Positions 1 to 7,873 of a stretch of 64,000 bases of DNA are shown one piece after another (within the stretch, counting starts at the first letter, position 1; every line of letters begins with the position of its first letter). The DNA lies in contig NZ_JABCSC020000004.1 of assembly GCF_012972705.2 (NCBI RefSeq), positions 1 through 64,000 of the forward strand, in the 5' to 3' direction. The notes under the pieces were generated by a model. That model was not told the origin of the DNA, did not search any database, and was given only the letters and a program-made list of their open reading frames with translations. This stretch comes from Uliginosibacterium aquaticum (lineage in GTDB: Bacteria; Pseudomonadota; Gammaproteobacteria; Burkholderiales; Rhodocyclaceae). The translations under genes were made by a program, and so were the position numbers.

Positions 1-54
1 ACCGCGCCGATGATAGTGTGGTCCGCCCATGCGAAAGTAGGTCATCGTCAGACT
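1..54 (+). rRNA. rrf: 5S ribosomal RNA, 3' end (partial)
   Basis: The first 54 bases match the 3' half of bacterial 5S rRNA, including the segments GCGCCGATGATAGTGTGG and CCCATGCGAAAGTAGGTCATC. The gene is cut by the left edge of the window, so an rRNA operon lies to the left and reads into the window. A strong terminator follows at once. The exact 3' end is uncertain by a few bases. Confidence 0.9.
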
Positions 55-65
55 ACCCCATACCC

Positions 66-106
66 AAAGCCCCCCTGTCTCTCACGAGGCAGGGGGGCTT
101 TGCTTT
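66..106 (+). terminator. rRNA operon terminator
   Basis: A perfect 12 bp GC-rich stem pairs 66-77 with 90-101. It is followed by a T-containing tail and sits directly after the 5S rRNA, where the rrn operon should end. Confidence 0.85.
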
Positions 107-250
107 GGGGGAAAACAAAAGGCTATGCCAACTCTTTGGCAACACGCTCGCATTCTCAGTATCATCAGGCGCAGTCTGCAGCGCACCGCGACTTGAATCT
201 TCTCTGGACTTTATCAAACAGCTCGTTTATCGGCTGAACGGAGGCTGCAT

Positions 251-835
251 TTGACGTTTCGCGAAATCGTTCTCTGGTTGGTAGGGGGCTTGGCGGCCTA
301 TCTCATGTGGCTGTGCGTCCGACTATTGCGATTGCGTAAGCCACGTACTTCAGCCCCTGCGTTTTCAGAGGAGGCGACCCCTCCGGAAACGATTCACTCC
401 CAGATCCTCGGCGGGGATCCGGAGCGTTCATTTTCCAGCGTTCATTTCGATGGTTCGCGCCCTGCGAACACTCGTGAGACGGATGTCAGTAGCGCACGCA
501 CCGAACCACGTTTGAATCGCCTCGGAGAGCCTGATGCGACTGAATTTGGTTTTGATGCCTTGCTCGAGATGCGCCAGACTCGTCACCTAGTGGATGAGTT
601 ACGCCTGACTCATGACCAGTTGCAAGCTCAGGTTAAAACCTTGCAGGATGAGTTGCATGCGCTGCGCGCAGCCTGTCAGGTTTCCCCTATGTACAGCGAA
701 GCCGTAGCCCTTGCGCAACGCGGCTATGATGTTGATGCCATAGCTGAGCGCTGCGGGATTTCAATCGCTGAAGCGCAACTGGTGCGCTCATTGAGTTCGG
801 ATGCCAAGGGGGAGCAAGGCAATGACAGAGCATGA
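251..835 (+). CDS. DUF2802 domain protein
   Basis: A 194-residue protein. An N-terminal hydrophobic segment (about residues 5-25) should anchor it in the inner membrane. A variable linker follows, then a predicted coiled stretch at about 108-140 rich in Leu and Gln. The C-terminal part (about 155-185, with YDVDAIAERCGIS) resembles a helix-turn-helix-like DUF2802 domain. The start is TTG at 251, chosen because GGAGG at 240-244 is well spaced and no ATG fits. The molecular function is unknown. In some Gammaproteobacteria DUF2802 genes sit at the end of flagellar and chemotaxis operons, which agrees with fliW two genes downstream. It overlaps the next gene by 14 bases, so the two are probably coupled. 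Confidence 0.7.
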   Translation: MTFREIVLWLVGGLAAYLMWLCVRLLRLRKPRTSAPAFSEEATPPETIHSQILGGDPERSFSSVHFDGSRPANTRETDVSSARTEPRLNRLGEPDATEFGFDALLEMRQTRHLVDELRLTHDQLQAQVKTLQDELHALRAACQVSPMYSEAVALAQRGYDVDAIAERCGISIAEAQLVRSLSSDAKGEQGNDRA

Positions 836-1586
836 GCAATTCGACAATGACGGCGTGGCGACGCGAGGACGCAACAAACTGGTTTCCCGTGCTGTGCTGG
901 TGGTTGCGCTGATTGTTGCTTTGCTGGCTGGCTTGATGATCTTCGAAGGCAAGTCAGACCGACCTGAGGTCAGCGAGGCAGCCCCTGTTGCCGCGGCACT
1001 CAATGCGCCGCGGATTGGTGTTTCTGTCTCTGCTGCGCCGACCACTCCGGCTGCTGTGCCGGAAAGTATGCCGGAAGAGCTTAAGCGGGCGATAAGGGAG
1101 GCCCCTGACGCTGCGCAGGCCACTCTTGCAAGCATGTCTGCTCCGGCGGCAAGCTCCGCCCCCTCCCAGACCCCTGTAGTGCCAGAGGGAAGCTCAGATG
1201 TGCCGACCAAGCCTTTGGCAACTCCCGCGACTCCAGTGCATTCGCCCTTACGCGCAGGGCGGGATTCACATCCCCAAGCGCCAACGCTTGCGACCAGTGC
1301 TGGCCGTACAGAGCCCGTACGCGCGTCATCCGCAGCCAGCCCTGCACTGAGCGAAGCGCGGGATGCTGGCCCCTTCATCTTGCAGGTTGGGGTGTTCAGT
1401 AATCCAGGGAATGCCGAAGAGTTACGCAACAAACTCCGACAGGCAGGCATTCCTACTCAGCTCGAGACCCGGGTGCAAGTGGGGCCGTTTTCAAGCAAGG
1501 AAGAGGCGGTGAAGGCTCAGGATCGCTTGAAAAAGCTGGGCATAGGTGGCGGTATGTTGCTGCCGACCAGTACAAAACGGCCTTGA
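822..1586 (+). CDS. SPOR domain membrane protein
   Basis: A 254-residue bitopic membrane protein. It has a short cytoplasmic N-terminus, one transmembrane helix at about residues 20-42 and a long Pro/Ala/Ser-rich periplasmic linker. A C-terminal SPOR domain lies at about 185-250, with FILQVGVFSNPGNAEELRNK and VQVGPFSSKEEA. SPOR domains bind peptidoglycan that lacks stem peptides at division sites. ATG 822 is preferred over ATG 801 because GGGGGAG lies just upstream. The gene overlaps the DUF2802 gene. It could be a divisome accessory (DamX/FtsN-like) or a polar protein; the sequence does not decide. Confidence 0.8.
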   Translation: MTEHEQFDNDGVATRGRNKLVSRAVLVVALIVALLAGLMIFEGKSDRPEVSEAAPVAAALNAPRIGVSVSAAPTTPAAVPESMPEELKRAIREAPDAAQATLASMSAPAASSAPSQTPVVPEGSSDVPTKPLATPATPVHSPLRAGRDSHPQAPTLATSAGRTEPVRASSAASPALSEARDAGPFILQVGVFSNPGNAEELRNKLRQAGIPTQLETRVQVGPFSSKEEAVKAQDRLKKLGIGGGMLLPTSTKRP

Positions 1587-1656
1587 TGGGCTGATTTTCA
1601 ATTTCTTTTCAGGGCTTTGGGGTAGAACAGGGCGACTAGAGTATGCAAGATGGGAT

Positions 1657-1685
1657 GCCTGTCTTGCAGGCTCAAGCTTTTTTGC
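1657..1685 (+). terminator. weak hairpin with T tract
   Basis: A short stem GCCTG/CAGGC (1657-1671) is followed by a run of six T within 15 bases. It lies between the SPOR gene and fliW. The stem is short, so this is at best a weak terminator or attenuator. Confidence 0.3.
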
Positions 1686-1745
1686 TGACTTTGTCCGCCA
1701 AGTCCGGATTGAGCCAGTCATCGCAGTTCTTGTCAGGAGGGGCTC

Positions 1746-2189
1746 ATGAAGATCGATAGTCCGCAGTTCGGTAGCCTGGAGGTCGCCAGCAACAAGGTGG
1801 TCGAGTTTCCACTCGGCCTGCCTGGCTTCGAGGCCTGCAAGCGCTACACATTCATTGAAGTAGAGCAGAGCAGCGAGGCTTTTGCCGTGTTGCAAGGGGT
1901 GGATGATCCGGCAATTGCGTTTGCAGTGACAACCCCGGACTTGCTTGGCCTTCACTATGAGTTTGAGCTGAGTGAAGAAGAGCAGAACTTGCTTGGCGCG
2001 ACGCGTGCAGAGGATGTGGCTGTACTGGTTATCCTGCGAAAGGGAGAGCCGGAGCAGATGCGTCGTGCCGGCGATGCTCACGTCAAAGCGAACCTGATGG
2101 CTCCATTGGTGATCAATGGCGCTACGATGCGCGGACTGCAGAAGATCATAGCCAAGCTGGGCTGTGAAGTGACCCTCAAGCCGGCCTGA
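1746..2189 (+). CDS. fliW: Flagellar assembly factor FliW
   Basis: A 147-residue protein that matches FliW along its whole length, including FPLGLPGFE near the N-terminus (about residues 21-29). In characterised bacteria FliW binds flagellin and, when free, antagonises the RNA-binding regulator CsrA. Flagellin synthesis is thereby tied to filament assembly. Neither csrA nor flagellin is in this window. A strong ribosome site AGGAGG lies five bases before the ATG. The gene is separated from the SPOR gene by 159 bp and may have its own promoter. A long hairpin follows it. Confidence 0.92.
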   Translation: MKIDSPQFGSLEVASNKVVEFPLGLPGFEACKRYTFIEVEQSSEAFAVLQGVDDPAIAFAVTTPDLLGLHYEFELSEEEQNLLGATRAEDVAVLVILRKGEPEQMRRAGDAHVKANLMAPLVINGATMRGLQKIIAKLGCEVTLKPA

Positions 2190-2248
2190 GAAAGAGAGAG
2201 CGCCGATAACAGCAGGGTGTTGTCTGCCCCGCATTTTCCTAAAGCCAG

Positions 2249-2294
2249 ATCGGGGCATTGATTCTTCACCTTAGTGAAGAGTCAATGCCCTGAT
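2249..2294 (+). terminator. 21 bp hairpin between convergent fliW and rhlE
   Basis: Bases 2249-2269 pair with 2274-2294 around a CTTA loop. All 21 pairs form in plus-strand RNA if two G-U wobbles are allowed (2252-2291 and 2262-2281). In minus-strand RNA those two positions become A-C mismatches. This suggests the structure mainly serves the fliW transcript, although it could act on both. There is no strong T tract, so it may be a stability element as much as a terminator. Confidence 0.6.
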
Positions 2295-2301
2295 GCTTTA
2301 C

Positions 2302-3828
2302 TTAGCGCGGTCTGCTGCGAGCAGGCGTGCTTGTGCGTGATTCGCCACGTGCAGGGCGATCAGTGAAGTTTCCACTTTCGCTGCGAGGGCGAGCATCGAA
2401 GTGACGTTCGCCATTGAATAGCGGACGGTTCTTTGCTCCGGCCGTTGCTCCAGCCGGTTTACGGTTTACTGCTGGTGCAGTGGCCGCTGCCGGGCGCTCG
2501 CTGAAGCGACGAGCACTCTCTTCAAAGCGACCCGGGTCGATGAAGTTACGCGCAGGGCTGGAGCCTTCTTCACGGCTGCGTGGTGCATCCTTGGAGCGAT
2601 TGCGATCCCCGAAGCTGCGCGGACGATCACTACCGTTGCGTTGGGGGCGATCGCCATGCGGGCGATTGCTGCTACGTTGTTCGGGCTTGAAGCGCGGTTC
2701 CAGCCCCTCGATGACGCTTGCTGGGATCAGCTGGGTGGTAAAGCGTTCGATGGCGCGGATTTTGAAGCGCTCGGCTGGAATAGCCAGGGTAATGGCCAAG
2801 CCCGCACGGCCGGCACGACCGGTACGGCCGATGCGGTGCACATAATCTTCCGGCTTCATCGGCATGCCGTAGTTGATCACATGGCTGATGTTGGGGACGT
2901 CGATGCCGCGGGCTGCTACGTCGGTTGCCACGAGGATCTTGATGTCGCCACGGCGCAACCCGGTGAGGGTGCGATTGCGCTTGGCCTGCGGCATATCGCC
3001 ATGCAGGGATGCGGCGGCGAAGCCCTTGTCGGCCAGCGTTTCGGAGAGCCATTCGGCGTCGCGCTTGGTTGCGGCAAAAACGATGGCCTGAGTAACGTCA
3101 TGGCCCTTGAGCAAATGATCGAGCAGACGATTCTTGTGGGCGGTGTCATCGGCCCAATGCACGCGCTGTTCGATATCGGCATGGCGATCGGTCTGGTTGG
3201 CGAGCTCGATGCGTTGCGGAGCGCGGAGCATGGACTGGGCGAGACGACCGACTTCGCCGCCAAAAGTGGCGGAGAACATCAGGGTCTGACGGTTCTCGGG
3301 CAGTGCCGCAATGATTTTCTCGATATCTTCCATGAAGCCCATGTCGAGCATTCGGTCGGCTTCGTCGAGAACCAGCATTTCGGTTCGTGAAAAATCGATG
3401 CGACCGCTGCTGATGTAATCAAGCAGGCGCCCCGGGGTAGCCACGAGAACGTCCACCGGCTGGCGCAGCAGCTTCAGTTGGGCCGGGTAGGGCATACCGC
3501 CAACAACCGTTACGACGGCGATCCGTTTCATGGTGCGGCTGTAGGTGACAGCAGCCTTGGCCACTTGCTGAGCAAGCTCACGCGTCGGGCAGAGGATGAC
3601 TGCGCGCGGCCCGATGCTGCGCACGGCAGCCGGTTCGGCCAAGCGCTGCAGGGCGGGAAGCATGAAGGCAGCGGTTTTGCCGCTGCCGGTGGCGGCGGAG
3701 ACCATCAGATCGCTTCCGCTAAGTGCGGCCGGAATGGCGGCGGCCTGAACGGACGTGGGCGTGGTGTAGCCCGCGCGGGACACAGCGGAAACGAGAATGG
3801 GGTTCAGACCCAGGGAATCAAATGACAT
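2302..3828 (-). CDS. rhlE: DEAD-box ATP-dependent RNA helicase RhlE
   Basis: A 508-residue RhlE-type helicase. Visible motifs in order are the Q motif (GYTTPTSVQ, about residues 20-28), ATGSGKT (46-52), PTRELAQ (81-87), DEAD (155-158), SAT (186-188), ARGID (about 306-310) and HRIGRTGR (331-338). A basic, Arg/Asn/Ser-rich low-complexity tail occupies about 385-508, as is common in RhlE, and probably binds RNA non-specifically. Such proteins unwind short RNA duplexes in ribosome assembly and RNA turnover. It is transcribed towards fliW and shares the intervening hairpin. No partner gene is adjacent. The leader of about 300 bp is described separately. Confidence 0.92.
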   Translation of the reverse strand: MSFDSLGLNPILVSAVSRAGYTTPTSVQAAAIPAALSGSDLMVSAATGSGKTAAFMLPALQRLAEPAAVRSIGPRAVILCPTRELAQQVAKAAVTYSRTMKRIAVVTVVGGMPYPAQLKLLRQPVDVLVATPGRLLDYISSGRIDFSRTEMLVLDEADRMLDMGFMEDIEKIIAALPENRQTLMFSATFGGEVGRLAQSMLRAPQRIELANQTDRHADIEQRVHWADDTAHKNRLLDHLLKGHDVTQAIVFAATKRDAEWLSETLADKGFAAASLHGDMPQAKRNRTLTGLRRGDIKILVATDVAARGIDVPNISHVINYGMPMKPEDYVHRIGRTGRAGRAGLAITLAIPAERFKIRAIERFTTQLIPASVIEGLEPRFKPEQRSSNRPHGDRPQRNGSDRPRSFGDRNRSKDAPRSREEGSSPARNFIDPGRFEESARRFSERPAAATAPAVNRKPAGATAGAKNRPLFNGERHFDARPRSESGNFTDRPARGESRTSTPARSRPR

Positions 3829-4129
3829 TTCTTGCCTATCGGAAAAAGCGCGAAGAGCCGTGGCTGCCAGAGCAGCACGGGGTTGGGCGCAAACAGGCGC
3901 AGATCAAGCTGCGCGAACACATCGGCGCCAACCAGTACAACAAACGCGCAATATTTCCGAAGAATGCGGAAATGCGTGAAGAGGGGGTCAGGGACGATGA
4001 AACGATTTCGCACTGCACAAACGATGCAGTGGAAGGCTGCGCACTCTACAGCAAGAAAACGCAGATTGCACGCAATTAATTGTTACGACAGCGTTTTTCC
4101 TTGCCGAAGGCATGTCTTCGGCAAGGGGC
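3829..4129. other. rhlE leader and intergenic region
   Basis: A 301 bp region between rhlE and the upstream chemoreceptor, both on the minus strand. I see no convincing small gene. It contains a 7 bp hairpin at 4011-4031 (CACTGCA/TGCAGTG) and the 11 bp hairpin at 4099-4126. The remainder would be rhlE promoter and 5' leader. No clear -10/-35 pair could be fixed by eye. Confidence 0.5.
4099..4126 (-). terminator. Hairpin downstream of the chemoreceptor gene
   Basis: A perfect 11 bp inverted repeat (4099-4109 with 4116-4126, 6-base loop) begins four bases beyond the minus-strand stop codon at 4130. On the minus strand it is followed by A, not T, so it is not a canonical intrinsic terminator. 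It may still protect the 3' end or need another factor. Confidence 0.45.
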
Positions 4130-5668
4130 TCAAACGGTAAAGCGGCGAACCGTGGCATCCAGCCGGCCGGCGATATCTGACAGACGGGCCGCAAGCCGAT
4201 TGGCGGTTTCCGCCACCTCCTGATTTTCTTCGCTGGAATGCGCGATGCGTTCGATGTGACGGGCAATGTCCTGGCTGGCACTGCTTTGCTCTTGCACCGA
4301 GGTGGAGATTGTCGAGATATGGCCAACGGTTTCCGTGGACTGCTCTTCAATGCGCTGCAGGGCTTCGGCTACATCACTGGCACTACGTACGCCTGCTTCG
4401 ACCTTGCGGTTGGCATCGTTGATGCCGACCACTGCGTCCGAAGTGTCGCGCTGCACGGCTTCGATCTTGGCATTGATTTCCTGGGTAGCGACAGTCGTGC
4501 GCTCCGCCAGCTTGCGCACCTCATCGGCTACCACTGCGAAACCGCGCCCTTGCTCGCCGGCGCGGGCCGCTTCAATGGCGGCGTTCAGCGCAAGGAGGTT
4601 GGTCTGATCGGCAATCTCCTTGATGACATTGACGATGCTGCCGATTTCATCGGAGCGACGGGCTAGCGCGCTCATGGTTTCGCTAACCTGAGTGATGGCC
4701 TGGGCGATCTGGCGGATCTCTCCAGCGGCCTGGCGCGCAGTGTGCGCGCCGCTGCTGGCCGTACTGGCGGCGCTGCGGGTTTCGGATTCAACGTTGTGCG
4801 TGTTCTCTGCGATATGGCTTACGCTAACCGACATTTCCTCAATAGCGGCTGCGGTGGACTGAACCGCTTCGGACTGATGGCCCGAGGCGGCACTGACTTT
4901 TTGTGCTGCTGCGGTCAGCTCGCGTGCGGCCGAACCTTGTTCGCCCACGCTACCTGCCACATCCCTGATCACGGTCTGAATGCGCGCAACGAAGGTATTG
5001 AACCAGTGTGCCACTTCAGCGAACTCCTTATTGCCGCTGGCGTCGAGGCGGCGGGTGAGGTCGGCCTCACCCTCGGCGATGCTGCGCAAGGCGTCACGAA
5101 TTCTTTGCAGCGGACCAATTACCGTGGTGCGCAAGGCTACGGTCAGGGCCATCAACAAGGCGATATCGAGCAGCACGATTTGCAACAAGACGCCAAAGAG
5201 TTCGTCGCGCAATGCCTGATCAACACCGGCACGTGAATAGCGCAGAGAAAACTTGCCGATGCTCTGGGTCTTGTCGCCTTCGGTATAGGTGACTTCCGCT
5301 TCCTTACTCATCAACTCCGGTTTGTCGACAAGCTCTGTGAGCTCGTCCGGCTTGCCATCCTTGTCGCGCCCGATGAGCAGGCTCCAGTTTTTCGGTGTAT
5401 TGAGGCTAACCGACTGCAGAAATTCGGCGCCCAGCTCGGCCTTGAGGGTCGCGACCATGACAGGTTTGTCGAAATTCCATAGCGGCATCGAGAGGTTGGT
5501 CTGGATGCGCTCGATGGCATCGCTGGCATCCTCTTCGAGTGCGGCCTCTAGACTGTGTTTGGTCGAGATATAGCTGATGCCACCGGAGATAGCGAGCAGC
5601 GTGGTGATGATGACAAGGAACAGCAGGACCAGGCGGCTGCTGACACTGTTCAGGTCGAAACTGGGCAT
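4130..5668 (-). CDS. Methyl-accepting chemotaxis protein
   Basis: A 512-residue transmembrane chemoreceptor. TM1 is at about residues 11-32 and TM2 at about 163-187. Between them is a periplasmic sensor of about 130 residues that contains PLWNFD. A HAMP domain follows (about 188-242), then the cytoplasmic coiled coil. The highly conserved tip, with [20 protein letters not shown], lies at about 350-370 and contacts CheA and CheW. It has no C-terminal xWxxF tether and ends in RRFTV. The gene is 21 bp downstream of a periplasmic binding protein gene on the same strand, so the two are probably one operon. The ligand cannot be predicted. Confidence 0.93.
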   Translation of the reverse strand: MPSFDLNSVSSRLVLLFLVIITTLLAISGGISYISTKHSLEAALEEDASDAIERIQTNLSMPLWNFDKPVMVATLKAELGAEFLQSVSLNTPKNWSLLIGRDKDGKPDELTELVDKPELMSKEAEVTYTEGDKTQSIGKFSLRYSRAGVDQALRDELFGVLLQIVLLDIALLMALTVALRTTVIGPLQRIRDALRSIAEGEADLTRRLDASGNKEFAEVAHWFNTFVARIQTVIRDVAGSVGEQGSAARELTAAAQKVSAASGHQSEAVQSTAAAIEEMSVSVSHIAENTHNVESETRSAASTASSGAHTARQAAGEIRQIAQAITQVSETMSALARRSDEIGSIVNVIKEIADQTNLLALNAAIEAARAGEQGRGFAVVADEVRKLAERTTVATQEINAKIEAVQRDTSDAVVGINDANRKVEAGVRSASDVAEALQRIEEQSTETVGHISTISTSVQEQSSASQDIARHIERIAHSSEENQEVAETANRLAARLSDIAGRLDATVRRFTV

Positions 5669-5689
5669 GGTGAGCTCCCTTCTGGAAGG

Positions 5690-6583
5690 TCAGGGTTTCT
5701 TGGCGCCGGCGGAGTAGGGCACGCTCACGTCCAGCCACAGGGACTTGTCCTCAAATGGGGTGTCCGGTGAGAGAAACTTGTTGTCTACCCGGAAAATCTT
5801 GCGCTCGTGCAGGCGGGCTGCCTCCAAGGCGGGGCCGAAGGATTCGGTGAAGATCCGGTCGAAGCTGCCATCCTTGATCATGGCGCGCAGGCCGCGCTCG
5901 AGCCGCGCGGCGAGTGTCGGGCCCTCTCCTTTGCGGCTCACCATGAAGATGCGTGGCATTGGGTAATAGACGGCCAGAGTGGGCTCGATCGCCAGATCGG
6001 TGATGCCTTGCTTGGTGGCGTCAGCAAGCCCTCCCGGCGCTTCCCAGGTGGCGCGGGCAAACATGTCAAAGCGCTCTTCGGTGAGCATGCGCAGCAGCCC
6101 GGCCGAGTAATAGGCTTTGGTCACCTTGAAGCCCGCGGCCTCCAGGATTTTTGTGTCCGGCCAGCGGGAGCCTTGGCCGACGCTTAGTCGCTTGAGTTCA
6201 TCTACGCTCTGGATTGCAGCGAATTTCGGCAGGTCCGGCTTGCGCACCAGCATGATGCGATAGCCGAGCAAGCCCTTGTCCAGCGGCACCCTGACCGGAA
6301 GAAGCTTCTTCTCCTCATCAATATTGGAGCCGCGGGTCAGAATGTGCAGCTTGCCTGTGTTGTCGGCGATTTCGTCAATTGCCCGGGCGGTGCCGAAGGT
6401 CGTGTCACTGGCTTTGATGCTGAAGCCGCCCTCGCTTTTGGTGCGTTCAAGCGCAGCTTCGAGCAAAGAGATGAAGTTCTTCGGCTCGTTCTTGTTGTAG
6501 ATGACGGTCAGATCAGTAGCCGTAGCGCTCAGGCTGCATGTCAGCAGGCCGATTGCCATCATGCGCTGCAGTAGCTTGATCAT
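5690..6583 (-). CDS. Periplasmic solute-binding protein (amino-acid type fold)
   Basis: A 297-residue secreted protein with a signal peptide (about residues 1-22, cleavage near SATA-TD). It resembles the two-lobed type II binding proteins of the SBP_bac_3 group. No ABC permease or ATPase gene is nearby. Instead the next gene in the operon is a chemoreceptor, 21 bp away. I infer that it is a sensory binding protein that presents a ligand to that receptor, rather than a transporter component. The ligand is unknown. Low similarity to classical amino-acid binders is possible, so the substrate class should not be taken from the family name. Confidence 0.75.
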   Translation of the reverse strand: MIKLLQRMMAIGLLTCSLSATATDLTVIYNKNEPKNFISLLEAALERTKSEGGFSIKASDTTFGTARAIDEIADNTGKLHILTRGSNIDEEKKLLPVRVPLDKGLLGYRIMLVRKPDLPKFAAIQSVDELKRLSVGQGSRWPDTKILEAAGFKVTKAYYSAGLLRMLTEERFDMFARATWEAPGGLADATKQGITDLAIEPTLAVYYPMPRIFMVSRKGEGPTLAARLERGLRAMIKDGSFDRIFTESFGPALEAARLHERKIFRVDNKFLSPDTPFEDKSLWLDVSVPYSAGAKKP

Positions 6584-6856
6584 GTGTGGCCCCTACTCTC
6601 TTGTTGCGGTGACGGTCGTTGCAAGGCTGCACGTAGCGCTGGATATAGGAGGGCGCTGATGCATTAAGGCGCGATGCACAGATTGTCAGCCGCCGACGTG
6701 TTCCCGGTTATCGGCGCAGCGCCTAGCAACTTGAGTGGCCGGGCGGGCAGCGTCTTGTGGGGGCACGAGCTTGTGTTCAGGGTGAAGCAGCAGTCTCTGC
6801 TGCGCTGTGAGCGGCAGGTCCCTTGGAGGCAACGCGGGCACATGGAAAAACTGGGG

Positions 6857-6862
6857 TACAAT
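6857..6862 (+). promoter_or_regulatory. -10 element of ffs
   Basis: TACAAT ends eight bases before the inferred 5' end of the 4.5S RNA at 6870. No good -35 hexamer is seen at 16-18 bp spacing. Confidence 0.5.
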
Positions 6863-6869
6863 GCCGCGC

Positions 6870-6968
6870 GGCGGGTCTCCCCGCATTGCAGCGTGGGAAC
6901 CTGGTCAGGTCCGGAAGGAAGCAGCCATAACCATTCCCTGCAAGTGCCGGGGGTCAGGCTCGCCGCCT
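6870..6968 (+). ncRNA. ffs: 4.5S (SRP) RNA
   Basis: Contains the hallmark apical segment GGTCAGGTCCGGAAGGAAG at 6903-6921, which binds the Ffh M domain. The ends pair (GGCGGG at 6870-6875 with the GCCGCC-containing 3' end near 6962-6968), giving the expected single long hairpin of about 100 nt. In Betaproteobacteria ffs is often found just upstream of dnaX, as here. A terminator follows. The exact 5' and 3' ends are estimates. Confidence 0.93.
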
Positions 6969-6978
6969 CGAATATATG

Positions 6979-7015
6979 AACGGGCTGTGTCTTGCGACAC
7001 AGCCCGTTTGCTTTT
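6979..7015 (+). terminator. ffs terminator, probably bidirectional
   Basis: A perfect 13 bp stem (6979-6991 with 6996-7008) around a TTGC loop is followed by TGCTTTT. It ends the ffs transcript. It also lies just past the stop of the convergent minus-strand small gene that ends at 7037. Confidence 0.88.
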
Positions 7016-7036
7016 GCAGGCCGGAGCAGAGAAGCG

Positions 7037-7264
7037 TCAGGCCTCTCTTTGCACGACTGGGGGCGGCGCTGGCGTTGTGGCGGGCTGTACGGTATTACGT
7101 CGCTCATGCCAATGACTTGCCGGGGCTGGTGTTGTGGCTTCCCCGAGCCATGCGTTAAGCAGCAACATGGCGCAGATAGCCAGTAAAACCGTTGCTATCA
7201 ATTGGAACAAGGGGTGGTTACTCTCTCTGTACCGGGCTTGGGTATCAATTTGGTTGTTGCTCAC
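7037..7264 (-). CDS. Small single-pass membrane protein, unrecognised
   Basis: A 75-residue candidate starting at GTG 7264 (SNNQIDTQ...). It has one clear hydrophobic helix at about residues 20-42 (FQLIATVLLAICAMLLLNAW) and then a Pro/Ala/Thr-rich tail with several Arg. The frame is open further upstream, but the GTG follows the end of the preceding small gene. The ribosome site is weak: AAAGGCAGG lies about 15 bases away. It is the last of three small minus-strand genes and ends just before the ffs terminator. I do not recognise a family. It could also be a chance frame. Confidence 0.4.
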   Translation of the reverse strand: MSNNQIDTQARYRESNHPLFQLIATVLLAICAMLLLNAWLGEATTPAPASHWHERRNTVQPATTPAPPPVVQREA

Positions 7265-7311
7265 ATGAGGTGCTGACGACCTGCCTTTGAAGGCGTATGC
7301 CGCGTCTGCGA

Positions 7312-7407
7312 TCAGATGATGAGAAGCGCTGCGCCAAAGGCAAAGATGGCCAGACCGAGGCCTTCGCGCAGGCAGTGTGCAAACTTGGCTGGTAATGTGT
7401 TGCGCAT
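7312..7407 (-). CDS. 31-residue hydrophobic small protein, unrecognised
   Basis: ATG at 7407 is preceded by AGGAG at the ideal distance of six bases. The product is 31 residues: a short basic N-terminal part (MRNTLPAKFAHCLREG), then a hydrophobic segment (LGLAIFAFGAALLII) that runs to the stop. It looks like a tiny inner-membrane protein. It lies between two other small minus-strand reading frames. The good ribosome site and the coherent membrane helix support translation. No family is recognised. Confidence 0.5.
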   Translation of the reverse strand: MRNTLPAKFAHCLREGLGLAIFAFGAALLII

Positions 7408-7544
7408 GATGTACTCCTGGTGTGCAGCTGATTTCAGCTTGATTTATGTGGTGTGGGCCCGCCAATTGAATCTGTGCAAGCAACTGATAGGGGCAGAGCA
7501 TGGCTGTGGTATCGCTTCAGCACCCATGTGCTCCAGATATGGCT

Positions 7545-7643
7545 TCAAAGGCGGACTAAGTGCTGATAGTGCTCCGCCTGACCTGCAAACAAGTTGATGC
7601 AGAGATCCAGCAGGTGGTTGGCGAACTGTTTGTGTTGGGACAT
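7545..7643 (-). CDS. 32-residue small protein, unrecognised
   Basis: ATG at 7643 is preceded by AAGGAG seven bases upstream, one of the best ribosome sites in the window. The product is 32 residues, begins MSQHKQFANHLLDLCINLF and is probably amphipathic rather than membrane spanning. An AT-rich stretch upstream (7660-7735), shared with the dnaX side, could carry the promoter of this minus-strand cluster. No family is recognised. Confidence 0.5.
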   Translation of the reverse strand: MSQHKQFANHLLDLCINLFAGQAEHYQHLVRL

Positions 7644-7671
7644 GGCAGGCTCCTTTTGATTGCCTAAAGAT

Positions 7672-7692
7672 ATTGAATTGCTGTTATTCAAT
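7672..7692. repeat. AT-rich inverted repeat in the small-gene/dnaX divergent region
   Basis: ATTGAAT (7672-7678) and ATTCAAT (7686-7692) form a perfect inverted repeat with a 7 bp spacer. It sits about 30 bp upstream of the first small minus-strand gene. It may be an operator or part of a promoter. Confidence 0.3.
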
Positions 7693-7860
7693 CCAATTTA
7701 TTAATCGAAAGAGGGTAATAGTCAAAATGAACTTCCCCCTGTGCGGAGCGCTGCAACTGGGGGGGCTCTTCCTGTGGTTTGACTGTTACGAGCGCTTTGC
7801 GTCATTAATGCAAAGGCTTGGGGCGGACAAATCGGTGCGAAGCGGCGAGGGCATCCGGGC

Positions 7861-7866
7861 TACAAT
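7861..7866 (+). promoter_or_regulatory. -10 element of dnaX
   Basis: TACAAT ends seven bases before the dnaX ATG at 7874. Transcription from this element would begin at or next to the start codon, giving a leaderless or almost leaderless mRNA. No clear -35 is seen. Confidence 0.5.
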
Positions 7867-7873
7867 CGCGCCC

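Noticed and set aside
10-254. Two short plus-strand frames over the 5S rRNA end and its terminator
   Set aside because: They overlap a structural RNA and a terminator and have no ribosome site.
7673-7873. Upstream extension of the dnaX reading frame by 67 codons
   Set aside because: The extension has no similarity to DnaX, contains the AT-rich promoter-like region, and the conserved protein starts at 7874.
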